Shown here one piece after another: positions 9,459-18,848 of a DNA stretch of 33,892 nucleotides. Source of the stretch: Bacteroidales bacterium (GTDB lineage: Bacteria; Bacteroidota; Bacteroidia; Bacteroidales; Tenuifilaceae); NCBI GenBank assembly GCA_013376985.1, contig JACABB010000015.1, forward strand, positions 1 to 33,892, in the 5' to 3' direction. Below the pieces are notes generated by a model that did not search any database, was not told the DNA's origin, and saw only the letters and a program-made list of their open reading frames with translations. Each line of letters begins with the position of its first letter. Positions within the stretch are counted from its first letter, which is position 1. The position numbers and the translations under genes are program-made.

Positions 9459-10541
9459 TTAAGCATTTTGCTTTTCAAATTCTTTCATGCAATCAACTAA
9501 AGCTTGCACACTCTCAATTGGACAAGCATTATAAATAGAAGCGCGGAAACCACCAACTGAACGATGTCCCTTAATGCCAACCATTCCTGCTTTCTTGGCA
9601 AAATCCATAAATGCAGCCTCTTTATCTTTATACTGTTCAGCCATTACAAAACAAACATTCATGATTGAACGATCTTCCTTAGCTGCAGTCCCAGTAAACA
9701 TTTTATTTCTATCAATTTCGGCGTAAAGTAAATCAGCTTTTTGATTATTGATTTTACCCATTGCAGCAACGCCACCCAATGATTTAACCCATTTCAAGGT
9801 TTCGTACATAACATAGATTGAAATGACAGGAGGTGTGTTGTACATCGAATTATCTTTAGCTTCCTCACCAATATGGGTTTTATAATCAACCATGCTTGGA
9901 AGTTTTCGCTCTGCTTTACCTAAAATATCTTTACGAACAATAACGAAAGTTACACCAGCAGGACCAACATTTTTCTGTGCTCCGCCGTAGATTAATGCAT
10001 ATTTCTTAATATCAACAGGACGACTCATGATATCGGAACTCATATCAGCCACCAAATTAATAGGGCAATCGATATCAGTTTTTATTTCGGTACCATAAAT
10101 AGTATTGTTGGTTGTGATGTGGAAATAATCGGCATCGGTAGGAATTTTATACCCTTTAGGTACATAACTGAAATTTTTATCAGAAGATGAAGCAACAACT
10201 TCGACCTCTCCATAGAGCTTCGCCTCTTTTATAGCTTTTTTAGCCCAAACACCAGTTTCTAGATAAGCAGCTTTTTTCTTAAGTAAATTTGCAGCTACTG
10301 CATAGAATTGTGTGGAAGCACCACCACCAAGAAACATTACTGCATATTCATTGGGAATGTTTAATAAATCTCTCCAAAGTTGCTCTGTTTCAGCCATTAC
10401 TTTTTCCCAACCTGGTGTACGGTGAGAAATTTCTAACAAACCTATTCCAGTATTGTCGAAATCGCGAATGGCATTGATAGTGGCTTCAATTGCTGGTTGT
10501 GGAAGTATGCAGGGACCGGCATTAAAATTATGTTTTTTCAT
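9459..10541 (-). CDS. serC: Phosphoserine aminotransferase
   Basis: SerC converts 3-phosphohydroxypyruvate and glutamate to O-phosphoserine and 2-oxoglutarate, step two of serine synthesis, and also acts in pyridoxine synthesis in some bacteria. The 360-residue length is normal for this class-V PLP aminotransferase. Visible motifs are FNAGPCILP at the start, [11 protein letters not shown] (35-45), [10 protein letters not shown] (71-80), [10 protein letters not shown] (166-175) and the PLP-binding [11 protein letters not shown] with Lys190. The C-terminus keeps [17 protein letters not shown]. It lies upstream of serA with a hairpin between them. Confidence 0.97.
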   Translation of the reverse strand: MKKHNFNAGPCILPQPAIEATINAIRDFDNTGIGLLEISHRTPGWEKVMAETEQLWRDLLNIPNEYAVMFLGGGASTQFYAVAANLLKKKAAYLETGVWAKKAIKEAKLYGEVEVVASSSDKNFSYVPKGYKIPTDADYFHITTNNTIYGTEIKTDIDCPINLVADMSSDIMSRPVDIKKYALIYGGAQKNVGPAGVTFVIVRKDILGKAERKLPSMVDYKTHIGEEAKDNSMYNTPPVISIYVMYETLKWVKSLGGVAAMGKINNQKADLLYAEIDRNKMFTGTAAKEDRSIMNVCFVMAEQYKDKEAAFMDFAKKAGMVGIKGHRSVGGFRASIYNACPIESVQALVDCMKEFEKQNA

Positions 10542-10708
10542 GTAAGGATTACTTTTAGTTTGTAATTCAAAAATCTTAGCAATGTCAAAAATCTTATTTA
10601 TTTTTCAAAATTCCAAATAAATGGGAACGAAATTTGCCAAAAATTACGAAAACTATAAGTTGTGTTCACCAAAATAGCAATTTTTGAAATGAAATTATTA
10701 TAAGAGAT

Positions 10709-11425
10709 CTAATCCTTAAATGATATGATTCGGTCACCATTTAGAATAGGAACAATAGTGGTGATATCTAAAGTTAAACAGTATCCAATTACATCATCAA
10801 GTCCTAGTTTCTTAAGCCTATGCTTCTGTGCAGCCTTTTCTATATAAACATTCAAATCCTCCTTTGCTATTGACCACATATCAATAGAAGTATATACAGA
10901 ATCGCACTTAGTTGTAAAGATTTTACTGTCTAGCAGGTTTTTGGAGAGTAACCCTGCAAGTAATGAGTCTTCAATACAAAATTTCCCCTTCCAACCCGAA
11001 CAAAGGATAATTATATCTTTGCTTTGACCTAAAAGGTAATTAGTTATTGATGATATATTTAAAAACGATCCAATTATTACCTGATCAGCCTCTTTCCCTA
11101 TAGTAATTGCATTTGTACCATTTGTAGTACTATATACTATTGTTTTATCGCTTACAATCTCTTTAGTAAAATAAAAAGGTGAGTTTCCAAAATCGGCAAA
11201 ATCCAACTTTTTACCATCCCTCTCAGCAACAACCATAAAACCGTGCTCCTTGTAATTTTGAGCCTCCTCAATACTTCTAACAGGAATTATTTCCTTTACC
11301 CCATTATGAAACATAGTACAAATTACAGAAGTTGCCCTAAGGATATCTACAACAACTACGATTTTTCCCTTACAATCGTAGTGTTTAAAAAGATCTGTTG
11401 AAAAACTTACCTCAATTAAATTCAT
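10709..11425 (-). CDS. comB: ComB-like 2-phosphosulfolactate phosphatase
   Basis: The 238-residue protein matches the ComB family, Mg-dependent phosphatases known from coenzyme M synthesis, where they turn 2-phosphosulfolactate into sulfolactate. Visible features are KIVVVVDILRATSVICT (20-36), FADFGNSPFYFTKE, VYSTTNGTNAI and the glycine-rich IILCSGWKGKFCIEDSLLAGLL. Other coenzyme M genes are absent here and the lineage is not methanogenic, so the real substrate may be a different phosphorylated sulfonate or hydroxy acid. The gene is 167 bp upstream of serC on the same strand, probably a separate unit. Confidence 0.85.
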   Translation of the reverse strand: MNLIEVSFSTDLFKHYDCKGKIVVVVDILRATSVICTMFHNGVKEIIPVRSIEEAQNYKEHGFMVVAERDGKKLDFADFGNSPFYFTKEIVSDKTIVYSTTNGTNAITIGKEADQVIIGSFLNISSITNYLLGQSKDIIILCSGWKGKFCIEDSLLAGLLSKNLLDSKIFTTKCDSVYTSIDMWSIAKEDLNVYIEKAAQKHRLKKLGLDDVIGYCLTLDITTIVPILNGDRIISFKD

Positions 11426-11449
11426 GAATAATTGTTAATTAATTGCCCG

Positions 11450-11457
11450 CAAATGTA
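11450..11457 (-). promoter_or_regulatory. -7 promoter element for comB
   Basis: The minus strand reads TACATTTG, an exact TAnnTTTG match, 24 bases upstream of the comB ATG. The -33 element is not clear. Confidence 0.45.
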
Positions 11458-11603
11458 GTAAATAAGACAAAAAAATATCTTTTAGTAAAGAATAAAAAAC
11501 CTTTAATCTCCTTTTATCACTTTACAAGTTAAATAGCATTTAACATATCCCAATCTTAATTGACTATTTTGCATCAAAATATTGATTATTAAATTAAAGC
11601 AAA

Positions 11604-11625
11604 AAGGGTTCCGACTGGAACCCTT
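11604..11625 (-). terminator. Terminator after gcvT
   Basis: Nine-base perfect arms AAGGGTTCC/GGAACCCTT enclose a four-base loop; the minus strand continues with a T-run. It lies 17 bases past the gcvT stop codon. Confidence 0.85.
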
Positions 11626-11642
11626 CGAATTATAAGGTTATA

Positions 11643-12749
11643 TTATTTAGCCAAATGAAATGGTGGTTTTACAATTTTTGCTTTAAGTTTCTTGTCTCTA
11701 ATTCCAATATAAATTTCTGTACCTTCTTTCCAGAATCCTTTTTTCAGGTATCCCATGCCTATTCCCTGTTTGCTCATTGGGGACATGGTACCCGAAGTTA
11801 CATGGCCTATCTCATTACCCTGAGCATCGAAAATAAGATAATTATGACGAGGAATACCACGATCAAGCATAATAAAGCCTTTCAGCATTTTATCAGTACC
11901 ATCTTTTTTATGTTTCTCCCAAATATCGCGATTAATGAAGTTCTTGCCATCAACAAATTTGGTTATCCAGCCTAAGCCTGCCTCAATTGAAGAAACAGAA
12001 TCATCCATATCGTTCCCATACAAACAAAAGCCCATTTCCAAACGAAGGGTATCGCGAGCACCTAAACCTATGGGCTTAATACCAAACTCCTTACCTGCTT
12101 CAAAAACAGCCTTCCAAAGTTTTGGTGCATCCTCATTAGCACAGTAAATTTCACATCCGCCTGCACCAGTATAACCAGTTGTTGCAAAAATTACTTCTTT
12201 AATGCCAGCAAAAGGAACTTTCTTAAAAGTATAATACTCCATATCCTCAACGCTAGCTGTAGTGAGCTTTTGCATTGCTTTAAGAGCAAGTGGACCCTGA
12301 ATTGCAAGTTGAGCAATTTCATCAGATGCATTATAAAGTTCTTTACCAACAACTAATCCAAACTCTGGAGCATGTTGACAAAGCCAATTCCAATCCTTTT
12401 CGATATTAGACGCATTAACTACAAGTAAGTAGGTTAAATTATCAACTCTATATACTAGAAGGTCATCAACAATACCACCCTTACCGTTGGGAAAGCAACT
12501 GTATTGTACTTTACCATCAAAAAGTACGGATGCATCATTACTTGTAACATGTTGGATAAAATCCAATGCCCTAGGTCCTTTCACCCAAATCTCGCCCATA
12601 TGGGATACGTCAAAAACGCCTAGTTTTTCGCGTACAGTGATGTGTTCATCGTTGATTCCTGTATACTCAATTGGCATGTTATACCCAGCAAATTCAGCCA
12701 TTTTTGCACCTAAATCGATGTGGTATTGTGTAAATGGAGTATTTTTCAT
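11643..12749 (-). CDS. gcvT: Aminomethyltransferase (glycine cleavage T-protein)
   Basis: GcvT transfers the methylene group from aminomethyl-lipoyl H-protein to tetrahydrofolate, releasing ammonia. At 368 residues it has the usual length. Visible motifs are [11 protein letters not shown] near the N-terminus, VFDVSHMGE, the conserved [11 protein letters not shown] with its catalytic aspartate, [18 protein letters not shown] and [21 protein letters not shown]. The C-terminal barrel has [21 protein letters not shown]. Other gcv genes are not adjacent. It shares one-carbon metabolism with the serine genes downstream. No glycine riboswitch was found in its leader. Confidence 0.97.
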   Translation of the reverse strand: MKNTPFTQYHIDLGAKMAEFAGYNMPIEYTGINDEHITVREKLGVFDVSHMGEIWVKGPRALDFIQHVTSNDASVLFDGKVQYSCFPNGKGGIVDDLLVYRVDNLTYLLVVNASNIEKDWNWLCQHAPEFGLVVGKELYNASDEIAQLAIQGPLALKAMQKLTTASVEDMEYYTFKKVPFAGIKEVIFATTGYTGAGGCEIYCANEDAPKLWKAVFEAGKEFGIKPIGLGARDTLRLEMGFCLYGNDMDDSVSSIEAGLGWITKFVDGKNFINRDIWEKHKKDGTDKMLKGFIMLDRGIPRHNYLIFDAQGNEIGHVTSGTMSPMSKQGIGMGYLKKGFWKEGTEIYIGIRDKKLKAKIVKPPFHLAK

Positions 12750-13137
12750 GTGTGTTAAATTTTATAATTACATATTAGACAAACCTTAAACTTATTGTTA
12801 TTTGCAATTTTTCACTTCAAGTCACATGGAATACCCATATTTCAATTATTGCATTTTATATAGAATATTACACGGGCATTTCATAATAAAAAAATAAAAA
12901 ATTGATTTTTTTGAAGCACAAAACTACATTTTTTTTAATCATCATCAACATGATAATTTGCTAATTAATGGGAAATACTTGTTTACTTAATAATAGAAAT
13001 TTTTTATTAGAAAAAGTGAAATAAATATACTAAATAATATTTTTTTTCATTTTAATGCTTGAAAGATGGAAGGTTAACTTATTTTTGCATTAATATATAA
13101 AACATCTATTAAAAATAATCGTATTTTAGATCTATAA
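12750..13137. promoter_or_regulatory. Divergent gap between gcvT and the HPt gene
   Basis: This 388-bp AT-rich gap has no gene. Toward the HPt gene, TATTTTTG at 13080-13087 matches TAnnTTTG and has a TTG 18 bases upstream (13059-13061), the best -33/-7 pair in the window. Toward gcvT two candidates exist: TAGTTTTG at 12926-12919 (exact, long leader) and TAAGGTTTG at 12788-12780 (one extra spacer base, short leader). Nothing resembling a glycine aptamer was seen. Confidence 0.5.
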
Positions 13138-13494
13138 ATGGAGAATTTTAAACACATAAATCTTGAGTATTTAAAAGAAATATCAGATGGCAGTACAGAT
13201 TTAGTTCGTGATTTGATAAATATGTTTATCAGTCAAGTCCCCACGTTTTCTGAGCAACTAGATAATTTTTACCAAAGTGGCGACTATATTTCACTTGGTA
13301 AACTAGCTCATAAGATTAAAAGTTCTGTTGCAATGATGGGAATTAGCGAATTAACTGCAGATATGAAAATTCTTGAAAATATCGCCAAGGAGGGTAAAAG
13401 TGTTGATAACTGTCCAATATACATATCAAAATTTAAAAATATTTCTGGCGAGGCTATAATTGAACTAAATAACATACTAATCAACTTAAAATAA
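13138..13494 (+). CDS. Histidine phosphotransfer (HPt) domain protein
   Basis: A free-standing 118-residue HPt domain that should accept and pass phosphoryl groups between response-regulator receivers. The phosphorylatable histidine is His58 in KLAHKIKSSVAMMG (55-68), within the expected four-helix pattern. No kinase or receiver gene lies next to it. It is followed after only 12 bases by a STAS-domain gene, so the two are almost certainly co-transcribed. That pairing hints at a link between a phosphorelay and a STAS switch. The promoter is well matched (see the gap entry). Confidence 0.88.
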   Translation: MENFKHINLEYLKEISDGSTDLVRDLINMFISQVPTFSEQLDNFYQSGDYISLGKLAHKIKSSVAMMGISELTADMKILENIAKEGKSVDNCPIYISKFKNISGEAIIELNNILINLK

Positions 13495-13506
13495 AACTAA
13501 AGCACC

Positions 13507-13842
13507 ATGCTTAAATTAGATAAAATTGAAGATGTAATGGTTGTATCTTTCAACCTAGACAGTAAGATAAATGTTACTGTATCGCAGAAAATAAAAGTTG
13601 AGGTAACAAAACTCATCAGCCCACATTCAAAACTAGTAGTGAATCTTGAAGGTATCAACTATATTGATAGTACTGGGTTTGGTATGTTGTTATCCATTCT
13701 TAGAACTTGTAAAAACAACCAAAGTCTACTTAAACTCTGTAACATCTCCCCAGAGGTAATGGAACTGGTTAAACTTTTACAATTGCAAACCGTTTTTGAC
13801 ATTAGAAATAACTTAGACGATTGTCTGAAAAGTTTCGACTAA
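13507..13842 (+). CDS. STAS domain protein (anti-sigma factor antagonist type)
   Basis: A 111-residue single STAS domain of the SpoIIAA/RsbV type. The conserved serine that a partner kinase would phosphorylate is Ser55 in NYIDSTGFGML, followed by the usual helix and KLCNISPEVMELVKLLQLQTVF. In Firmicutes such proteins are dephosphorylated by SpoIIE-type PP2C phosphatases and then release a sigma factor or effector. The only phosphatase of that type in this window is the propeller protein at 27147-30359, over 13 kb away. No RsbW-like kinase gene is present nearby. Co-transcribed with the HPt gene. Confidence 0.9.
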   Translation: MLKLDKIEDVMVVSFNLDSKINVTVSQKIKVEVTKLISPHSKLVVNLEGINYIDSTGFGMLLSILRTCKNNQSLLKLCNISPEVMELVKLLQLQTVFDIRNNLDDCLKSFD

Positions 13843-13855
13843 TTTCGAGCCATAA

Positions 13856-13890
13856 AAAAGCCGTCTCAAAAGTAAACTGTGACGGCTTTT
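13856..13890. terminator. Bidirectional terminator between STAS gene and clpB
   Basis: Perfect ten-base arms AAAAGCCGTC (13856-13865) and GACGGCTTTT (13881-13890) enclose a 15-base loop. It sits between two convergent genes. The T-run is longer (T6) in the clpB direction. Confidence 0.85.
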
Positions 13891-13904
13891 AAGGTTATTA
13901 TATT

Positions 13905-16493
13905 TTATCTAAATACTAACTCATTGCTATCAAAATAGTCGATGGTGATGTTTTTGTTTTTAGAGATTTTGCCTGCAAGAATTTGTTTTGATAGTTCATT
14001 CAGAATATACTTTTGCATCAGTCGTTTTAAAGGCCGCGCTCCATACAATGGTTCAAATCCCTGATTGGCAATCCACTCGATAGCACTTTCTGTAATTTCA
14101 ACAGATACATCACTTTGCTCTAGCATTTTCTTAATCCTATCGAACTGCATTAGCACAATCTGTCTAATTTCATTATAATTTAAGGGGGTAAACATAATTA
14201 TCTCATCAACCCTATTCAAGAATTCCGGGCGAATTGTCTGCCTAAGCAGATCCAGCACCATTCGACGTGATCGTTCAAAAGCCTCATCGCTATCCTTTTT
14301 ATTTGCTGTTGAAAAATTCTCCTGAATGATTTGTGAGCCAATATTGGAAGTCATTATGATTATTGTGTTTTTGAAATTCACGGTTCGTCCCTTATTATCT
14401 GTTAACCTTCCTTCGTCCAGAACTTGAAGCAGAATATTAAAAACATCTGGGTGTGCTTTTTCGATTTCATCGAGAAGTAAAACCGAGTAAGGTTTATGCC
14501 TTACAGCCTCGGTAAGTTGCCCACCTTCATCATAACCAACATAACCAGGAGGAGCACCAATTAGCCTAGAAACTGAATGACGTTCTTGATATTCACTCAT
14601 ATCAATTCGTGTCATTAGGTTCTCATCATCGAATAGAAACTCTGCGAGAGCTTTGGCTAACTCAGTTTTACCAACACCTGTAGTACCCAGGAAAATGAAC
14701 GAACCAATTGGTCGCTTGGTATCTTGTAAGCCAGCCCTACTCCTACGAACGGCATCAGCAACTGCAGATATTGCCTCATCCTGCCCAATAACACGCTTAT
14801 GAAGTTCTTCTTCCTGTTTTAGTAGCTTATCTTTTTCACTTTGCAGCATTCTACTTACAGGTATCCCTGTCCAACGTGAAACAACATCAGCGATATCCTC
14901 TGCATCAACCTCTTCTTTTATTAGTGCATAGTCTGACTGGATGGAAGTTAATTCTTTTTTTAGCCTTTCTATTTCGTTTTCGGCCTCTTTAATTTTGCCA
15001 TATCGTAACTCGGCAACACGTCCATAATCGCCACGACGTTCAGCCTCATCGGCCTCAAGCTTGTAGTTTTCGATATTCTGCTTATTCTTTTGTATTGAGT
15101 CGATAATATTTTTTTCGTTCTGCCATTTAGCTCGAAGTCTTGTTCTCTCCTCGTTTAAATTAGCAATCTCTTTCCCCAATTCATCTAATTTCTCCTTGTC
15201 GCCTTCTCTCTTAATGGCCTCTCTCTCAATCTCAAGTTGTTTAATCCTACGCTCAATCTCATCAATACCCTCTGGGACAGAATTCATTTCAAGTCGAAGT
15301 TTTGAGGCAGCCTCATCAACTAGGTCGATTGCTTTATCAGGCAAAAAACGATTTGATACATAACGATTCGATAGTTCTACAGCGGCGATTATTGCTTCAT
15401 CCTTTATTCGAACAGAATGGTGGCTTTCGTAACGTTCTTTAAGCCCCCTAAGAATAGATATTGCGCTTAACGTATCAGGCTCATCAACCAGAATGCTCTG
15501 GAACCTCCGCTCGAGGGCTTTATCCTTCTCAAAGTATTTCTGATACTCATCAAGAGTTGTTGCTCCAATAGCACGAAGTTCGCCACGAGCAAGTGCTGGC
15601 TTAAGGATATTAGCAGCATCCATTGCCCCATCGCCCCTACCTGCTCCAACAAGTGTGTGAATCTCATCAATAAAAAGGATGACTTCACCATTAGATGTAA
15701 CAACCTCTTTAACAACTGATTTTAAACGTTCCTCAAATTCGCCTTTATACTTTGCTCCAGCAATAAGCGCACCCATATCGAGTGAAAAAATTTGCTTCGA
15801 TTTTAGATTTTCTGGAACATCTCCGCTGATTATTCTATGAGCAATACCCTCAGCAATAGCTGTTTTACCTACGCCTGGTTCACCTATAAGAATAGGATTG
15901 TTTTTAGTTCTCCGGGTTAGAATTTGTAAAACCCTCCGAATTTCATCGTCACGCCCAATAACAGGATCGAGTTTGCCTGAACGAGCCATCTCGTTCAAAT
16001 TTAGAGCAAATCGATTTAGAGCATTGTAGGTATCCTCTGCTGTTTGACTATCGACTTTAGCACCTTTCCTCAACTCTGCTATTGCCAGTTTTAGATCTTT
16101 CTCTGTTATACCCGCATCTTTCATCATCTGCGATACTTGATCGCCAACAACAAGTAAACCTTGGAGAATATGCTCAATTGAAACGAACTGATCCCCCAAT
16201 TCCTTACTAAAGTCAACTGATTTTTGAAGTACCCTGCTTGCTGAAGAACTTAAAAATTGATCACCTCCACTTACCTTTGGATAGGATTCGAGCATTTTAG
16301 TAAGCACTACATCAAATGTTGATGGATTTACCCCTAGTTTTCTTAGGATGAAACCAACAATGCTCTCGCTTTGGCTTGTAATACCTTTAAGTAAATGCAC
16401 AGGTTCAACTGCTTGATGGTTGTAACCCTGAGCAATTGAAAAGGACTGCTGAATGGCCTCTTGAGATTTTATTGTAAAATTATTCAGATTCAT
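13905..16493 (-). CDS. clpB: ATP-dependent disaggregase ClpB
   Basis: ClpB is a hexameric AAA+ chaperone that threads aggregated proteins through its pore together with DnaK. The 862 residues show the full order: N-domain (1-145), AAA1 with Walker A GEPGVGKT at 204-211 and [13 protein letters not shown], the long M-domain coiled coil (about 400-525), and AAA2 with GTTGVGKT near residue 600, the [16 protein letters not shown] Walker B and GARPLKR sensor 2. The M-domain separates it from ClpA/ClpC. Monocistronic, with a terminator after it; no heat-shock operator was recognised upstream. Confidence 0.97.
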   Translation of the reverse strand: MNLNNFTIKSQEAIQQSFSIAQGYNHQAVEPVHLLKGITSQSESIVGFILRKLGVNPSTFDVVLTKMLESYPKVSGGDQFLSSSASRVLQKSVDFSKELGDQFVSIEHILQGLLVVGDQVSQMMKDAGITEKDLKLAIAELRKGAKVDSQTAEDTYNALNRFALNLNEMARSGKLDPVIGRDDEIRRVLQILTRRTKNNPILIGEPGVGKTAIAEGIAHRIISGDVPENLKSKQIFSLDMGALIAGAKYKGEFEERLKSVVKEVVTSNGEVILFIDEIHTLVGAGRGDGAMDAANILKPALARGELRAIGATTLDEYQKYFEKDKALERRFQSILVDEPDTLSAISILRGLKERYESHHSVRIKDEAIIAAVELSNRYVSNRFLPDKAIDLVDEAASKLRLEMNSVPEGIDEIERRIKQLEIEREAIKREGDKEKLDELGKEIANLNEERTRLRAKWQNEKNIIDSIQKNKQNIENYKLEADEAERRGDYGRVAELRYGKIKEAENEIERLKKELTSIQSDYALIKEEVDAEDIADVVSRWTGIPVSRMLQSEKDKLLKQEEELHKRVIGQDEAISAVADAVRRSRAGLQDTKRPIGSFIFLGTTGVGKTELAKALAEFLFDDENLMTRIDMSEYQERHSVSRLIGAPPGYVGYDEGGQLTEAVRHKPYSVLLLDEIEKAHPDVFNILLQVLDEGRLTDNKGRTVNFKNTIIIMTSNIGSQIIQENFSTANKKDSDEAFERSRRMVLDLLRQTIRPEFLNRVDEIIMFTPLNYNEIRQIVLMQFDRIKKMLEQSDVSVEITESAIEWIANQGFEPLYGARPLKRLMQKYILNELSKQILAGKISKNKNITIDYFDSNELVFR

Positions 16494-16663
16494 AAGATAT
16501 ACAATTTAAACATACGTAGCCATTCAAATCGATTGCCAAAGCAAAGCAGAAGCCAAAAAGACAGTAAAATCAAAAAACATAAGCCATTTTGACATATAAG
16601 TTTCAAAGAGATCGGACAAAAAGAGCAATGATCAACCTAAATGAAATTGAAAAAAACATACTC

Positions 16664-17542
16664 TTAATTACACATGAAGCATGTCTTTTGAGATGTTTGC
16701 TCAACCTGTATGGTGCAATGGTTGATATTGAATGTTTTGCGTATATAATCTGTAGTGCTGTGTATAAAACTATCATCAACACAAGCGACAACAAGATGAA
16801 CGGTTAGTGCTGTTTCAGAGGTACTTAATGCCCAAATATGTAAATCGTGGAAAGATTTTATTTTTTCATGATTTGCAAAGTAATCCTGTATTGAAACTAT
16901 GTCGATGTTTTTGGGAACAGCATCCAAGGCGAGGTTTATTGAGTCGATTAACAGATTATACGTGCTATATAAGATAAAGGCGGCTATTATTAAACTGACT
17001 AGCGGATCAATCCAACCCAATCCAGTAAAGGAAATAATAACTGCCGCCACAACAACACCCAATGAAACCAGCATATCGGCAACAAAGTGCAAAAAAGCAC
17101 TTTTAATATTTAGATCATGTTCCCTTCCTTTTGCAAATAGCCATGCTGTAAAACCGTTAACAATGATACCAAGGGATGCAATCATTATTACAAGATTGCT
17201 TTTCACCTCGATTTCGGAACTAAATCTAACTATAGCACCCCATGCAATAAAGCCAACTGTAGCAATTAGTATTAAAGTATTTAAAATTGCAACAAGGATT
17301 GTTGATTTTCTCAATCCATAAGTATATCGCTCTGTAGGTTTACGTTGTGTTATAAGTATAGCAAACCAAGAGAATATTAGAACCACCACATCGCTGAAGT
17401 TATGCCCAGCATCAGCAATTAGAGCCATAGAATTAGCAAAAAAACCAGAAAGCACCTCAATCACAATAAACAAAAGGTTTATAAGTATCCCTATTTTTAG
17501 TGATTTACTAATGCTATTATCGTGTGTATGTTGATGAACCAT
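16664..17542 (-). CDS. Cation diffusion facilitator, CzcD/ZnT type
   Basis: A 292-residue inner-membrane metal/proton antiporter with six predicted helices and a C-terminal cytoplasmic domain. The transport site has the Zn/Cd-type pattern: His47 and Asp51 in ADAGHNFSD (helix 2), His152 and Asp156 in LHFVADML (helix 5). The N-terminus has histidines (MVHQHTH) and the C-terminus ends in two cysteines (CFMC), possible metal sensors or chaperone sites. It is the last gene of the RND efflux series, 119 bases after the adaptor gene, and its leader has its own -7-like element and palindromes, so it may also be transcribed alone. Confidence 0.94.
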   Translation of the reverse strand: MVHQHTHDNSISKSLKIGILINLLFIVIEVLSGFFANSMALIADAGHNFSDVVVLIFSWFAILITQRKPTERYTYGLRKSTILVAILNTLILIATVGFIAWGAIVRFSSEIEVKSNLVIMIASLGIIVNGFTAWLFAKGREHDLNIKSAFLHFVADMLVSLGVVVAAVIISFTGLGWIDPLVSLIIAAFILYSTYNLLIDSINLALDAVPKNIDIVSIQDYFANHEKIKSFHDLHIWALSTSETALTVHLVVACVDDSFIHSTTDYIRKTFNINHCTIQVEQTSQKTCFMCN

Positions 17543-17587
17543 TGCTTATAAAGTATTATAAATAAAAACGTTTTAAAGGGTATAAAG

Positions 17588-17657
17588 TTTATTTCTCGGT
17601 ATCACACCGTGAAATAAAACTATAACACAGTGTGACACTGAGAATACACAAATATAT
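17588..17657 (-). promoter_or_regulatory. Promoter and two related palindromes before the CDF gene
   Basis: The minus strand reads TATATTTG (about 17657-17650), an exact -7 match. Just downstream are two dyads: CAGTGT-G-ACACTG (about 17628-17640) and a longer hairpin with arms TTTATTTC/GAAATAAA around CGGT/ACCG (17588-17618). The cores TCTCGGTATCACACCGTG and the reverse complement of CACAGTGTGACACTGAGA agree at 15 of 18 bases, so they look like two sites for one repressor. Coordinates may be off by one base. Confidence 0.5.
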
Positions 17658-17661
17658 TTAA

Positions 17662-18840
17662 TTACCCACAACTCATCTCCCCTGCATTCTTTTTAGCTGC
17701 CATAAGGCTGTATGCTCCCTTAACAACAACTTTCGTATTAACTAGGTCAAATCCTTTTGGAAGAACAACTTCGGTATAACCTCCGTCGGATAAGCCCTTT
17801 TTGACTTCTACCATTTTGAACTCTGTAAATGGCTTTCCATTCTCCTCCTTATCCTTTTCAAAAACAAAGATATACTCCTTCTCATCGAATTGGATAATTG
17901 CCTCTGTAGGCAAAGCAGCAAGAGGGTTTGAAGATGTTTCAATCCACGAATTCACATACATTCCGGGTAATATGCTCCCTGAATTTTCACCTATTGAAGC
18001 ATAGACTTTAACTGTTTTATCAGCATCAATTGATCTACCAACATGGGTGATGGTTGCACTATACTGTGATCCTCCATCAAGCATGGAGAAGCGTAACTTT
18101 TGTCCAATATTAACTTTGTTAATGTCCTTTTCGAAAAGGGTAAGTTCAATCGTAAGCCTATCGGTATTAACAATTTCAAAAATAACATCGGTTGGAGCTA
18201 CAAATTTTCCAATGTTAACATTCACTACTTTCACATAACCACTAATTGGTGAAGGCAATGAGACATTACGTGATATATTATCCTCCTGTAACTTTGATGG
18301 ATTGATTCCTATCAGTTCAAGTTTTTGGGCAAGAGCGTTCACCTGTGTTTTCAAACTCTTGTAGTTAGATGTAACCTCTTGAAAATTTTGCGCAGAGTAA
18401 ACATCATCTTTAAAAAGTTCTTTATGGCGATTGTATTCACCCTCAGCAAATTCAAGCTTACTTTTTGCTTCAAGATAGTTTTGCTGAAGTTCAATAAACT
18501 CAGGATTCTCAATAATTGCCAATGTTTGACCCTTTCGAACTGGGCTTCCTACAACCAAATCAGTATTTCTGATAAATCCTCCAAGTGGCGCACAAATTGA
18601 TGCCAAGTTCTGAGGGGATACCGTAATTATTCCATTCGCTTTAACGGTATTACTCAAGGTTTTTTGTTCAATTGAGCCATAAACAATGCCTGCAACCTTA
18701 AATTGATCGGCACTCAACTCAACAATGTTTTCAGGTAACACCTCTACCTCTTTTGCTTCTGTTTCCTTTGGCTTATCTCCACATGACGATAAAAGGATTA
18801 CGCTAAATGCGAATACGGTTAATATTTTAAATTTATTCAT
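17662..18840 (-). CDS. RND efflux periplasmic adaptor lipoprotein (CzcB/CusB type)
   Basis: A 392-residue membrane-fusion protein linking an inner-membrane RND pump to an outer-membrane channel. The signal ends in a lipobox (LLSSC, Cys20). Then follow a barrel-sandwich half motif (VKANGIITVSPQNLASICAPLGGFI), an alpha-helical hairpin (about residues 115-175), the second lipoyl half (SPISGYVKVVNVNIGKFV), a beta-barrel domain and a membrane-proximal domain. Only eight bases separate it from the upstream pump gene. The C-terminus ends in GEMSCG, with one cysteine. Substrate is inferred from the pump: divalent heavy metals. Confidence 0.94.
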   Translation of the reverse strand: MNKFKILTVFAFSVILLSSCGDKPKETEAKEVEVLPENIVELSADQFKVAGIVYGSIEQKTLSNTVKANGIITVSPQNLASICAPLGGFIRNTDLVVGSPVRKGQTLAIIENPEFIELQQNYLEAKSKLEFAEGEYNRHKELFKDDVYSAQNFQEVTSNYKSLKTQVNALAQKLELIGINPSKLQEDNISRNVSLPSPISGYVKVVNVNIGKFVAPTDVIFEIVNTDRLTIELTLFEKDINKVNIGQKLRFSMLDGGSQYSATITHVGRSIDADKTVKVYASIGENSGSILPGMYVNSWIETSSNPLAALPTEAIIQFDEKEYIFVFEKDKEENGKPFTEFKMVEVKKGLSDGGYTEVVLPKGFDLVNTKVVVKGAYSLMAAKKNAGEMSCG

Positions 18841-18848
18841 TTTTCAAA

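Noticed and set aside
12750-12930. Glycine riboswitch before gcvT
   Set aside because: The AT-rich leader lacks the conserved GC-rich aptamer stems.
16589-16807. Plus-strand 72-residue frame
   Set aside because: It overlaps the 3' end of the CDF gene on the opposite strand, shows no family features and has no promoter.
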